NCBI GenBank assembly: GCA_040954595.2
Contig: CM082582.2
Location: forward strand, 3,906,001-3,970,000
Reading direction: 5' to 3'
DNA: 64,000 bases
DNA from: Balanoglossus misakiensis
Lineage: Eukaryota > Hemichordata
The notes under the pieces are model-generated. The model did not search any database. It saw nothing but the letters and a program-made list of their open reading frames with translations, and had not been told where the DNA came from. Below are positions 1-12,261 of this stretch, in pieces. A program made the translations under genes and the position numbers. Position 1 is the first letter of the stretch. Every line of letters starts with the position of its first letter.

Positions 1-101
1 GAATGTTTCAAGCAGTCAGTCAATATATATGACATATCTAGACAGAGAGAGACAGACAAAGAGATCTCATTATGAAACTGGTGATATTCAGTACTTGGGT
101 G

Positions 102-107
102 TTTATT
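102..107 (-). promoter_or_regulatory. Polyadenylation signal of RPL14
   Basis: AATAAA on the minus strand (plus strand tttatt), 60 bp past the RPL14 stop codon. Position and sequence are canonical. Confidence 0.75.
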
Positions 108-166
108 TCACAACCAGCACATGAAATTCCACATCAACCAAACTATAGATACAAATTGTTCAGTTT

Positions 167-2573
167 TCACTTGGCTTTGGCAGCTTCTTTCTTCAGTACG
201 TTCACCTGGGTCCTGATGATTCTGCCTCTCTGTTAGGAAAAATAAAACACAGTAATGGATTTATATCGCTAAGCAACAGTTGCTAAGGGTATTTCTTAAA
301 TCAATAAAAAAATTGGAGCCTTACACTCCATGTTAAACTTCTGCCCACATGTCACATTCTATTTTATGACACAAATTGGGTTTAATGGTAATGTTGAATT
401 AGTGACTGGGAATTTAACACCAACAACCCACACATTTATTTGTTTCAATATGCCAGTCATAGAGGTCAAAAACAAAGTAATCAGAACACATGATAAGCAC
501 TTACAGCTTGTTTGGCTCTCATAAGCTTGAAACGATCAAAGTCTGTCAGCCGTGCCCTCTGTAAAAATAAGAATGTTGAATATAATGAAAGAAATCCGTG
601 ACCTCACATGTTTGTTGACAGACATACACACTGTCCCAGGCTATATCAAAAGCTACCATTTGTATATTTCGTAAATAAGAGCTAAGGATTGGGGAAAAAT
701 ACTGCTGCATGATTACCATAACTTCTAATGTATAAAACCGAAAAATTTTCTACATCTCTAGAGCAACATATTAGCCCTGTAGTGATTCAATTTCAAATAA
801 ACCATACAAAGTGAAACTGTACTAAATTCAAAGTGTCCATAACAGTTTACAAACCTTCTTTTTCACTTCAAGTTTCTTTGCCCAATTGGTTTCTTGCCAC
901 AGTTTGGTGATTTCATTTTTTTCCCACTGTTTTCTGACTGTCTTCGTACCAGAAGTGTGAGTGAGTTTGAGCTTGAACTTGGTCAGGTGAAGTCTTTTTA
1001 AATTGACTGCTTGGCGTAAAACATTGCTACATGGTCCATCCACCAAGACCTGGAACAGAAAACAACTCTTTACAAATTTGATCAGCATAACTTTAACCCT
1101 AATGCTGCCAAGTCAGTTGAAATTGGTTTGATTTCCAGGGTGCCTAGAGTCCTGGCTCCCAGGCCCGTTAGACTGCCAAGTGTGTGTTATTCAGTAGGGC
1201 CTATACAAGACCCTGAGACCAATACAGTGCAAACCAGTGCGATTTGGTACATTTTACAGGGGGCTCAGACTGCAATGTATGTCTAAGTATGTATAAGAGC
1301 CATGTCAAGACAGTCAAAATATGTTTTAGAAGAAAAAGTGGCAAATACGTACTTTATGGGACTTGAAACTCTAAACAGATATGACACCCAGCAGCATTGG
1401 GGTTAATATACACCAGTGCAATACTACAAACAAGTACAGGGTGGCACATAATACAGTGTAGAGTAGCATTTTTGTCATGCACTACCACCAGTATCTACAA
1501 GTCAGTTAAAAGGGGATTAATTTCCAGAAGGCCTAAACAATTTGCAATAATATTATATAGAATAGCTTCTTGAACACTATGAATTTGTTCAACTCTTTCA
1601 CTGCCAACACTTGGTGTAATCACATCATTTGGAACTTACAGTAACTTTTACTGATCCTACAGTTTCTTTGCCTCTTAAGCGACATTTCAATACTTACCCT
1701 ACTTTGATCAACAACATCAATGATGACACACAACTTCCCTGCGTCTTTTCCATGAGCAATGAAAGCCACACGGCCAACTTCAACAAAGCGCTTGAAAACC
1801 TGCAGAAAATTATAAATATTCAATATCTCAGTAGTGCACTTTAGTACTAGTACATTTGTTGGAATTTTAAATCTAAGACTTGTTTACAAGGAATCAATAA
1901 TAATCCATAATGGCCTGAGTGCCTGCAACTCAGAGTTTGTGTGCATTTTTGCAAAGTGTACCACATATTGGTTGGCACCGCAGGGTCGCTCTGAACTTTG
2001 GGAACAGTGGTGTTTTTTACACAAAGATGCACATGCAGTTCAGACGACCCTCCCCCTTTAATTTGAATGCCTTTACAAAAACTTGTCAGTCCATCTTTAG
2101 GTTAGGGCCATTACATCTGTTGCACACAAATGCATACTGACTATTGCACATTGAATACATCTCCCGATTGGGAGAATTCTTCAAAATCTTATGTCCTGAT
2201 CGGCCATGACTGGCTTACAATAAATAGGCAATTTTCAACATGTCCACTAGTGGGAGAGAAGATCTCCCAATCAAGAGAACGTCACTGAGTTTTGAACAGT
2301 GACACTGACTTTGTCAATTTCCATACATCTCTCGTCGATAGATCCGCCATATTGGATCTTGAATAGTGTGACACTGTGGTCTCACACAGTACTCGGTAAA
2401 AGTATTTGCACAAATTACGCACTTCTGGTACCCCATGATGGACATATATCATATTTAATAGCAAGGGGACATTTCAAATTACACCGATGTCATCAAAATA
2501 AGCGAAACAGTTGTACGTTGCGATACATTTTGCGTTTATTTCTCAACCTCTTCCACGTGCCACTTACCACCAT
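167..2573 (-). CDS. RPL14: 60S ribosomal protein L14 (eL14)
   Basis: Structural protein of the cytosolic large ribosomal subunit. Five coding exons on the minus strand: 2568-2573, 1698-1799, 855-1049, 505-558 and 167-229 (stop TGA at 167-169), 420 nt in all, about 139 aa. All joins use GT-AG sites in phase 0. Exon 2 carries the KOW-like segment FVEVGRVAF...GKLCVIIDVVDQ. Exon 3 continues with LVDGPC and the WAKKLE region, and exon 4 holds LTDFDRFKLMRAK, a family signature. The protein ends in a basic KEAAKAK and lacks the long Ala/Lys tail of mammals. The first coding exon is only ATG GTG. The strong donor (gtaagt) after GTG gives MVVFKRF; a weak donor directly after ATG would give the usual MVFKRF. 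A pyrimidine tract (ccctctttc) just upstream of the ATG looks like a 5'TOP start. Head to head with LDHD. Family assignment is very secure; only the exon 1 boundary is uncertain. Confidence 0.96.
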
Positions 2574-2802
2574 GTTTGCGGCGGAATGAAAGAGGGCGAT
2601 TATTGACCACGTGACTGCAAGACGCCGCCAACGTTGACTATTTCAGGTCAAAGTTCAACCAATTTTATCAACAAGTACACATGCAGTCATCAGCTGACTG
2701 TGCATTGGGTATTTCCTGATTGCCACTTCTCTGCTTCTTCCACCTTCAGATTGACTTCAATATAGATGATTAGTGATGTTAATACCTCAGTAAAATACTA
2801 GT
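2574..2802. promoter_or_regulatory. Shared divergent promoter of RPL14 and LDHD
   Basis: Only 229 bp separate the start codons of the two genes. The segment is richer in CpG than the flanks. It holds an E-box CACGTG at 2608-2613 in the context ACCACGTGAC; a second CACGTG lies at 2554-2559, just inside RPL14 intron 1. The RPL14 side carries a TOP-like pyrimidine tract on the minus strand around 2587-2597. Shared promoter activity is inferred from spacing. Confidence 0.6.
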
Positions 2803-5800
2803 ATGTTCCTGTGCCAGCTTCTTAGATCATCTCGCGGATGTAGTGCCAGAAGGGCTACTGCATCTATCTTCGTGAAGAGGGGGATTTCCTCTGAAGAAAA
2901 TCAGGTACTACAGATTACTCTTTATAAAATATAATATTAATTTATATACATGCTACTTATATTTTAATTTGAAAGGTATTTTATAAGGGGGGAAACCATT
3001 TGATTATTTTGCCAGTCCTTTTTGTATCAAGGCGTTGCAGAAGAACTGTTTTTCTATGTACCATTTGCCAACCCCTCCCATCCTCCACCCCCAAGATGTC
3101 AAATGCCACCCCACCCCCAACAACAGGACAGTTCATGGCACCTTGTCAGTGGCTTTAGTGATGAACATTATTTAACCATTCACCCTCACTTCCCATTTAC
3201 TGTATGATATGCAACGTGAATTGTGTATGAACCCAACAACTGTCATCAGAGAGAGGTAACATTATTTATAATTGCAGGTGCCTCTGAGCATAGCTAGTGA
3301 TGTCATAGATTCCTTCAGGTCCTTGCTTGGCAAAAGTAACATATCAACAGCATTAGCAGTTAGAGAACATCATGGTCGGGATGAATCATGGCACAAGTAA
3401 GAATCACATTTTGTTGGAATTGGAAAAAAAAAGAGATTTATGAATTCTAATTCTAACTTTGATGAATTTTGAAGTTGTTTGAAGTTGCATATACATGTAA
3501 CTGTTAAAGCTCCTATAGCATATAATGCAAAAAGTGGCAGCTCTAGAGGCTTTAAACTGACACAGTGTCCTCCTTATTCCCTTGAAACCTCCAGGCCCTG
3601 TGATGCCTGCCTCGATTTCCGTGATGCTTGTTCAATGGCGGCCAATGGCCGTGACACTTCTCATCTTTTACAGACACCCTTGACATTCAGCGACACAAAT
3701 GAATTTGTCGCATTTTATTTTGGTTTCAGGTGTACCCCACCAGATGTTGTGGTGTGGCCGCAATCTACCGAACAAGTCAGCCAGGTTGCTAAGATGTGCA
3801 CACAGCTGGGCCTACCCATGGTGCCGTTTGGTTCGGGAACGGGGTTAGAAGGAGGAGCTACTGGGATTAAGGTATATTCATCTGATGCTGCAAAGTGAAT
3901 TCCTCAGTGCAAATTTGGTTTTCATCTCTGTGATAGTTCTGTCAATATCCACAGAAACGGTGATCAGAGATGCTTAAAATACTACACCAGTATGATAATA
4001 GTGATACAAAGCCATCTAAATCAGAAAGTTAAAAGAGGGCAAGTTTAAAAAGTTGTGATAAGCTGAAATTATCACAATGGCAAATTATATTTGTAGGAGC
4101 GAACCACAGAATAATCTGCAATACATATGTGATAAATACCGGTATGCAACTTACTCGTACCCATACTTCATCAGCAGACTGATTTTACATTACTGATTCC
4201 CATTTTACATACATGTATGGTAACAAACACTGGACAGTGTAATTTGTTAGATAGTGATATCTGAATTTCGTGACAAGGGGACACAATTATGTGCTCTGAT
4301 ATAAATATATTCTACTGATTGTGGTAAGTAATTGAAAGTGCATTTTCATGCAGAATTTTGAAAATGTTTGTTTTTGGTGTGTATACAATGTATCTATGGA
4401 AATCAAACAAACATACATGTAGATGTGACTTTTGTCCATTTTTTTTGCATGACAGGGCAGTGTCTGCATTGATCTGACAAAGATGGACCAGGTTGTTGAA
4501 CTCAATGCGGAAGATTTTGATGTTACAGTAGAACCTGGTATTACTCGACATTTCCTAAACAACTATCTGAGAGATACAGGGCTGTGGTTTCCTGTGGGTG
4601 AGTCATTTTAGGAAAACTTTGTAGAAAATTAAAGTGATATTTGATATTTCAATTTATTGTTAATTATAGCTGAGCAGTCAACAATATCAATGGCCATTAC
4701 ACACACTGGCTATGTTGACAAGCAGGGTATATTAGAATGCTACTTGGAGTAAAAGAAATTGCGCTTGGTACACAGAACAAAATTGCTGAAAATAAAACCA
4801 AAAGTTACAGCTAATGTCCCTTTAAACTTGAGATGTCGTTATTGGTAATTGTTCTCCACTCGCTGTGTCATAGATCCTGGAGCGGATGCCAGTGTGTGTG
4901 GAATGTGTGCAACCAGTGCTTCCGGTACAAATGCTGTACGATACGGAACAATGAGAGAGAATGTCTTGAACTTGGAAGTTGTCTTGGCTGATGGGACAGT
5001 TATTCATACAACGGGCAAAGGTAAAAGGTCAAGGTGAGAAACATGTAGTTGCCAAAATAGTGTTAACCATGGTCACTCTATACTGAGGATTGAGGTCTTT
5101 GTCACCTGTGATGTATGAACAGCTAATAGGTCACTGTCAGCAAAGGTCTAAATCTATGTGGTGGTGGGGGGGGGTGGGTGGGGGGGGGGGTGGGGGGGTT
5201 CAAGGCTGGTGTTCCAACCAGACCAGCAAAAGCAACTCAGTGTAGAGTGTCACTAACTCAAACACTGACCTGAACAGCAGCTGTCTTGTTTTGGCCAGCT
5301 CTGTGGTTGACCTTTCAAGTGTCATTATTTCACGATGACCTGTACTTGACCTATCAGCCTTTCACGATGACTGGGCAGAGAGCAGTGTCACATTTACACA
5401 TTGGACGACCAGAGAAATGTGACCCTCATTTTCAATTTAGAAGGACGATGTGATCAAAAGGCTGGTTTCATTGCATTGATTGCCTGCTTTCCTGCCCAGT
5501 TCCGGCAGTTCTATATAGATTTTCTTGAGGCATACACTTTGGTGCAAGTCCAAATCAATTATGTGCTTCTTCACAGAATGTACTGATACCACAAGGATTT
5601 ATTCAGGGATATGATAGAAACTGGAAAAGTTTGTTGTCGGTCAGCCTTTTTTTCTTCTCCTGCCTTTATCTTACCGATACATTCCCTGTGCTGATACCAT
5701 ATATATTAAACATGACAGTGGAATTTGAGATACAAAAATGCCATGTATCAAAATATATGGTACTCATTTCAAGTGTCATTTTCTTCTTAACAAAATCCAG

Positions 5801-8800
5801 GAAAACGTCAGCCGGATACAATTTAACTAATTTGTTTGTCGGTTCTGAAGGAACTCTGGGTATTATCACCAAGGCAACCATCAGATTGTATGGAATACCA
5901 GAAGCTGTAAGTTTCTCTGGAATTACATGCATTTGCAACTCTTTTTGAATGACTTGGACACAAGTTAAACTTACTTGGAAAGAAATAATATATTGCTTGT
6001 CAATTTTTGCCTCCCTGAATGAAAACAACTTTATGTGTGTTTTAAGAGTCAACGAGAATGATAAGATTGAAGCCATGTTTTAGTCTTTTAAAAAATAGTT
6101 TTATTTTTATGATTCCATGATAGTTATTATAATATCACATAATTGAAATACAGTGTTTTCACTGGCATTTATGACTGCACCATGATGTCAGCTGGCATAT
6201 GAATTCTGTGTTCGTTTGTGTGTCTGATTTGCAGACAGTATCAGCTGTGTGTTCATTTGATTCTGTGCAAGAAGCTGTGGATACAACCACACAAGTCATG
6301 CAATGTGGTATTCCAATGGCTAGAATTGGTAAGATCAGATGAGGATTGTCTTGCAGAAGTATTGAAAAGTCGGTGGGAGAGAGACTTTTGAAAGGATTTT
6401 CTCATCATAAGTGTCTCTTTTAGTTTCAGTCAGCCATTTTCTGTAATCATACACATAGTCACTGACACACACTGATTTTTCGAGACCAATTTTGTTGATC
6501 TTTTGTAGAGAAATATGTTAGATGCTAGCATGTATTTGGTGAGAATGACTTTTACTGGCAAATGAGCTTCAAAGGCACATGTACTCCTAGAAACTCATTT
6601 TATTACAGCATTTCAAAATTCTCTCTTTATTATTATATTATAAACTTATTTTGGACTCCTGGTCCATATTACAGACAGACTAATTAGGTGAGCGAAAAAA
6701 TAAATAAATAACATACACAACTAGGTTACAAAAAGAAGCTTACTCCATAAGCTCAACGTTTCAGAATTAAAATACAGTGTGTCATGCACTTGCCGCACAA
6801 TTACATTTTGGCAGTTCAAAAGTCGTTGACGTTGCTTTAGACCAAAAATTTGCCTTCTAAGCAGGGCATCTCTAGCAAATAGCCAGGCCCATGTTTTCAC
6901 TCATCAAAAATTTCCACAAGGTCAGCTGATTTCCTGCATCTCTTTAATATACAGTCAAACCTGTGTTAACGACCACTCGCCCATAACGACCACTCGCCCA
7001 TAACGACCACCTTCAAACGGTCCCTACGGAGTTTACATGTAAAAGACACTGTATATAGCGACCAACTGTCTAACGCGACCAGCGACCACAGTTTTCATGC
7101 AATTTTGACATCATGACCTTTGAATTGCGACCACTGGACAGCTTGTCGGCCGATCGCAAGATCAAGCTAGGCCGGAAAATAAAAGGGCGGTCTTTTCAGT
7201 GATGACTGTTTAAAACTATTGTTCATTCCAATGTTAGTTAATTAGGGGTGTGAACGATGACAAACGCATAGCAATGCTAATTGCTATACCCCCTTGAACA
7301 TAGTGGGAAGGTGATAAACACCCGCTATCAACACACACAAACAGATCGGGAGTTCATTTCAGAGAGCGACTATTGTCTAAGTTAGTCATGATACACATGG
7401 CCGATCCATTCATGATTGTCGGGCTTGCCTTTGATTGTGTATCCACGGGTGTAATCACATCCATGTACGTCGATAGAACGCATCGCACGTCGATTGAACG
7501 CATCGCACGTCGATTGAACGCATCGCGTTGCCGCGACATGTCTACGGAATCGGCACTTGACAGTGCCGGTCAATGCCGAGACCCCCATTCATACCAGTTG
7601 ACAGACATTAAAAACAGCTGAAATTTGAAAGGTTGGCTTCAAAGTTTTATCACGGAACATTAAAATTGCCACTGTATGCATGCACATGCTGCGGAAGCCA
7701 TTTTGTTGTTGTCTTGTGATGACGTATGTTGTTGTTCTGTGACGTTATGTTCGGACTGCGCATGAGTGCAGTCCAAACCCTTGCCCCAATTAATATTCAT
7801 GAATAAATGAATACATTAATGAACCTCCTTTTAAAGACCACCTGTCTATAAAGACCACTCAGCCCCAGTCCCTTGACCGGTCTTTATACACAGGTTTGAC
7901 TGTAATTACTTTCCCCCAACAGAATTTTTAGATGACGTTATGATCAAAGCGTGCAATACGTACAGCAATACAGACTACAAAGTGACACCGACCTTATTCC
8001 TGGAGTTCCATGGCAGTGAGAAGATGTTACAGGAGCAAGCTCAACTTGTAGGTAGGTTTCACTTTGCAAAATTTCTTGCTTTGGATTTTGGCGCTATGTA
8101 AACTTTTGTTGATTGATTGATGTATGAATTGGGTTTTTTAAAGCTTTTATCAGAAGCAGCTCTATACATGTATATGTACTTACATGGCTGTACACATCAA
8201 CTAGAATTTTTCCTTGTCAGGTAGAGTTCCTTTTCATCTGCAGAAACTAATATTGATAATGATTTCAATGGTTTTTTTTGATGTGTGTAATTATTGTACC
8301 TTGGATTATAGGTGAGATAGCTGCATCAAATGGTGGTTCTGATTTTCTATGGGCATCAGATACAGATGAGAGAAATAAACTGTGGAAAGCCAGACACAAT
8401 GCATGGTATGCTACACTGGCCATGCGTAAAGGTGGCAAGGTAGGATTCAAATTTCTTTAATACGTCATATCATATATTTGTGTGTAACCAGGTTTAGACT
8501 TTTTAGGAGTCGGTTCTGTTTTGTTACAAATTGTTTGTACTAAACAATGAAACTAACGTAGCTCGGCAAGTAAGAAAACAGTGACTAGCTGAAATTCCAT
8601 GTACCGGTAGGTTTTCTCAGCAAAGTCTTGCTAAAACAACAAATGAATTTGTTGTCAAGTTGTCAGAGTTTGTGCATGTACAAGCTTGAGTATGATAGCA
8701 ATGTTATGCTTCAGAGAAGTCTGAAGGAAGTAGACAACTATACTGAGTCATCTCTGGTCAAAAGATTATGATCAACGTGAAAGAAACCAAGCAAATTGTT

Positions 8801-10694
8801 ACTTACAGGGTGTTCTTCAATATCATATCTTATCCTCCTTTTGTAAGACTCAGAATTTAAATAATGAAAACCACAAATTTACATATTAGTTACTTAAACA
8901 CCTGTTTACTCCTATAAAAGTGAGTGCATGTGTTTTTGAGTTCTCTTCATTCCAGTTTGCCTCAGTCAGTGCATGCAGCTCACAGACTTGGAAACAAAAG
9001 TTTGGTTCAACTGAAATGCCTTGAGTCCAGTTAGCTAAACTGGGTCAGGTTTGAGACTTTGTGATCACCCTGTCTGTCCACATGTACCATCAAAACTTGT
9101 ACTATTCTAGGAATCTTTAGGCATTTATTGATGCACCGTATTGTTTCAGAAAGTACACAAGCTATCCTACACTCAAATGAACTTGCATACACTCCGCATC
9201 AATGATTTAATACAGAATCTTTTGGGATATTGTGTTTTGTCGACATGACAGGGAATGTCCACTGATGTTTGTGTTCCGCTCTCCAAACTGCCCGAGGTGA
9301 TTGTTGCCACTAAAGAAGACCTCAAAAATTCTACTATTATAGGTATGGAAATAGCCATCTTTGGATTTATATATAGGACACTTCATCTGTGTCATCTATC
9401 CATGCATCCAAAGCAAATATGCAGACATTCATGCCTGAACTGATTTTGTTCACACTGGGTATAATTTACTTTGGCTATATGTACATCAAATTATTTTGAT
9501 CCAATGTGATTCTTTGGCAGCAATTTCTTTTAATGTCTGGAGCCATTACTCAGACATACCACACAGACAATAGTTAACAAGAAGGATGAAGTTTTCCATT
9601 GTGTCTTTATGTAAACGGTATTTAATATTCAAATGGAAAATTGTGAAGAGGGTAATATTGCCTCTCTACAGTAATCATCAATCAGGACACGGCAGTCACC
9701 CTGGTCCATAGAGGGCCTGTGCAGAAGTTTTATGTTGAAGTTTTGCGTGTGTGGTAGATACTAGTATTCCAGTTGAAATTCCACAATCGAACATACACTC
9801 ACATACATGTATACTGGTACATACAGTGGAGTGAATTCCATGTCTGTTTACCCTTTCAACCCAGGCCCCATAGTTGGACATGTTGGTGATGGAAACTTCC
9901 ATGTGTTCATGAATATTGATGTAGACAATGAAGATGAATTTAAAGAAGCCAAAAGATTGGCAGAGAAAATGGCCAGGTACTATTCATTTTAACTTTTTTT
10001 CCTTGAAAATACAAACATTTCTTGGCTCAAGTTGGATATCTTGTTAGAATCTGCATATTTCATTGTCCGCGCCACATCAAAATTAAAACAAAAATCTTGT
10101 ACCATGTCGATTAAATTCTCATCAATGTGTTGTTTTGTGCGCTGCATTGGTGACATGATTCATGAGCATTTCTCGAATAAATAAAGTAAGATTGGTTTCC
10201 GACGGATTTTTCCCAGGGTCCTGCACACCAAATATTAACAAAATACTCTTGTAACAGTCACACCACTGTAAAACATGTTTGTTAGTTACCACGTTAACTT
10301 AAGATGCTACTTGTCTGTATATTTACTGTGGTTAAGATACCTCTATAGCTAAATTTTACTCAAAATCCAAATTCAATAAAAATGTCCAGATAAAGTTCCA
10401 AGGATTCACGAATCGGGTTTCTACCATCTTCCATCATTTTGTATTGTAATATCTAATTTTTATCATTAATGTGTCTTTTTATAAAGATCCCCCCCCCCTT
10501 TTTTTAACTCTTTATTTTGCGTTAGACGTGCCATGGCAGTTGGTGGGACGTGTACAGGTGAACATGGTATCGGTCTTGGCAAGAAACAACTTTTAATTGA
10601 AGAAATTGGAGAGTCTGGAGTATCAACCATGAAATTACTGAAATCAACTTTGGACCCGCAAGGCTTGTTGAATCCTGGCAAAGTTTTCATGTAA
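2803..10694 (+). CDS. LDHD: Mitochondrial D-lactate dehydrogenase (FAD)
   Basis: Oxidises D-lactate and related D-2-hydroxyacids to 2-oxoacids in mitochondria, a flavoprotein of the FAD-oxidase/PCMH family. Twelve exons: 2803-2904, 3278-3396, 3730-3871, 4456-4597, 4874-5033, 5801-5906, 6235-6328, 7923-8051, 8312-8439, 9252-9342, 9865-9976 and 10526-10694. They sum to 1494 nt, 497 aa, with consistent phases at every GT-AG junction. Residues 1-34 form an Arg/Ser-rich leader typical of mitochondrial import. FAD-binding motifs are [14 protein letters not shown] (about 106-119) and [16 protein letters not shown] (about 227-242). The C-terminal catalytic half has ARHNAWYA (about 358-365), GHVGDGNFH with metal-ligand-type His410 and His417, and [12 protein letters not shown] with Glu454. 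It ends in [12 protein letters not shown], as in human LDHD, and the length is normal for the family. No frameshifts seen. Intron 7 carries a 951-bp transposon that ends 20 bp before exon 8. Confidence 0.97.
5161..5199. repeat. G-rich low-complexity tract
   Basis: Nearly pure G run broken by single T bases, inside LDHD intron 5. It could form a G-quadruplex on the plus strand and is a likely assembly trouble spot. Confidence 0.8.
6952..7902. mobile_element. TA-flanked inverted-repeat DNA transposon, non-autonomous
   Basis: Begins CAGTCAAACCTGTGT and ends with the reverse complement ACACAGGTTTGACTG, flanked by TA on both sides (6950-6951 and 7903-7904), as in Tc1/mariner/pogo-type elements. 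The left end continues as 17-bp repeats of taacgaccactcgccca. The interior holds three copies of a 20-bp unit (cgtcgattgaacgcatcgca) at 7468-7527 and is much richer in CpG than the host intron. No transposase frame. It sits in LDHD intron 7. Confidence 0.85.
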
Positions 10695-11228
10695 TATGAC
10701 ATGGAAACAGCAATGATTTTTAGGCTCTTGTTATTATGCAAGAATATGTTGTCTGAGTGACAGAAATGACCAGTTATTAACAAAATCAATAGTAGATTCA
10801 CAAATATTACATATCAACCATTACCGTAGTAACTTCCAGTTTCAGTCACAGAGAGACAATTGGGATCAGACTTGATTACCATTACCGGTAACTGCTTTCA
10901 ATCACTGGTAACCAGCAGTAGCTACCAGTGTAGTGTTTATTTTTGTACAATGGTTGCTGGATCATCATGGATAGAAATTTCATCACATATCAAAAACATT
11001 ACTGGTCGATTGTCATGTAATTATCATAAATTACTGTCCTTAAATGTTGTCAGAATAGAACTCTTCTGATAATATGCAGTCCTGTTGAAATTTTCATATT
11101 TTGACTGAGCATTCAAAGCTTTACTCACGGTAGAGAAATTGGCTGTTGATAATTTTGACATGATTTGTATAACATTTACCGATCAACCAGACACTGAAAT
11201 GAACAAAACCTTTTGTAGATACCATATT

Positions 11229-11234
11229 AATAAA
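11229..11234 (+). promoter_or_regulatory. Likely polyadenylation signal of LDHD
   Basis: AATAAA about 535 bp after the LDHD stop codon. No earlier canonical AATAAA was noticed in the 3' region, so a 3'UTR of about 550 bp is inferred. Confidence 0.5.
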
Positions 11235-11423
11235 GAAAACATTTTATTCAGCATAATTAATTGTGTTATGACATCACTGAAATTTATAACAGGTTTGCAT
11301 GGTCTTCTTTTTACTTTTGTTTCTCAAGGTCTTGACAGCCATAATTTTTGGCTTATACAAGACAGTAGAGTCAATGGACTGTTGACAAGATGCTAAAATG
11401 GCCAAACAATTGTTATGTATACA

Positions 11424-11446
11424 TGCATGCATGCATGCATGCATGT
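11424..11446. repeat. (CATG)n simple repeat
   Basis: Tandem catg units, self-complementary, in the spacer between LDHD and POP4. A similar short run lies at 40943-40962. Confidence 0.8.
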
Positions 11447-11513
11447 AGAAATGTACACACATACAGGTATAGATGCCCATATGTAGATGATATATATGAA
11501 CATGCATACATAC

Positions 11514-11970
11514 TAGTCTCGGTTACCCAGACGCCTTTGCTCTTCCGATGCTCTCCAGAAAAGGGTCTGGGGAAATGCTATTGAAAGCTTTGTAAAACAA
11601 AATGGCCGATGTCAGGATTTTGATCATCGCCTGATTGGCTGAGCTGTCAGTATGACCCGGGTCATTGCAATAGTTTCGACAATCGTCTACCAAAGATATT
11701 TCATATAATTTCTCCAACAATGCTAACAGAGGACGCATTTTGCCTTTCGCATCAACCAACAAGTACCGGTCTCTTGATATGAAGATACGACAAATAATCA
11801 CACATTGTCGAGAGTCAGTGACCCGGGTCATACTGACAGCTCAGCCAATCAGGCGATGATCAAAATCCTGACATCGGCCATTTTGTTTTACAAAGCTTTC
11901 AATAGCATTTCCCCAGACCCTTTTCTGGAGAGCATCGGAAGAAGCAAAGGCGTCTGGGTAACCGAGACTA
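11514..11970. mobile_element. Foldback transposon with 10-bp target duplication (Mutator-like)
   Basis: Two inverted arms of about 150 bp, nearly identical (left ...CCTTTGCTCTTCCG, right arm reads CCTTTGCTTCTTCCG), flank a spacer of about 155 bp. The ends read TAGTCTCGGTTACCC and its complement. A perfect 10-bp duplication GCATACATAC lies on both sides (11504-11513 and 11971-11980), although the flank is low-complexity cata repeat. The arms hold CCCGGG and no host-like gene. It lies between the convergent 3' ends of LDHD and POP4 and may be partly transcribed in their 3' regions. Confidence 0.88.
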
Positions 11971-12261
11971 GCATACATACATGAATGCATACGTACATAA
12001 AAACAAAAGACAACTGACTAAAAGAATATGCCCAAAACTAGCGGCCAAGTTGCCCCAATACATGTAATAAACAGATGTGATCGATAGCATATACATATCA
12101 AACAAACAAAAATACTGAAATGGCAGTTTATGTAGTTCTTTTAACAAATCAAAAACAGGGCACTGTCCCTCTACTGTGATTCAAGTGTAGAGGGCGCCAC
12201 TTGATGACAGCCGATGCACACTGCAGTATTAACAGACAAAACCTGTTCCTTTCACATTGTA

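Noticed and set aside
1050-2561. Possible snoRNA in RPL14 introns (ribosomal protein genes often host them)
   Set aside because: Only partial C-box-like matches were seen, with no paired D box at a suitable distance.
6640-6900. AT-rich stretch with aataaataaataa before the LDHD intron 7 transposon, possibly a retroelement 3' end
   Set aside because: No reverse-transcriptase-like coding trace or flanking duplication could be made out.
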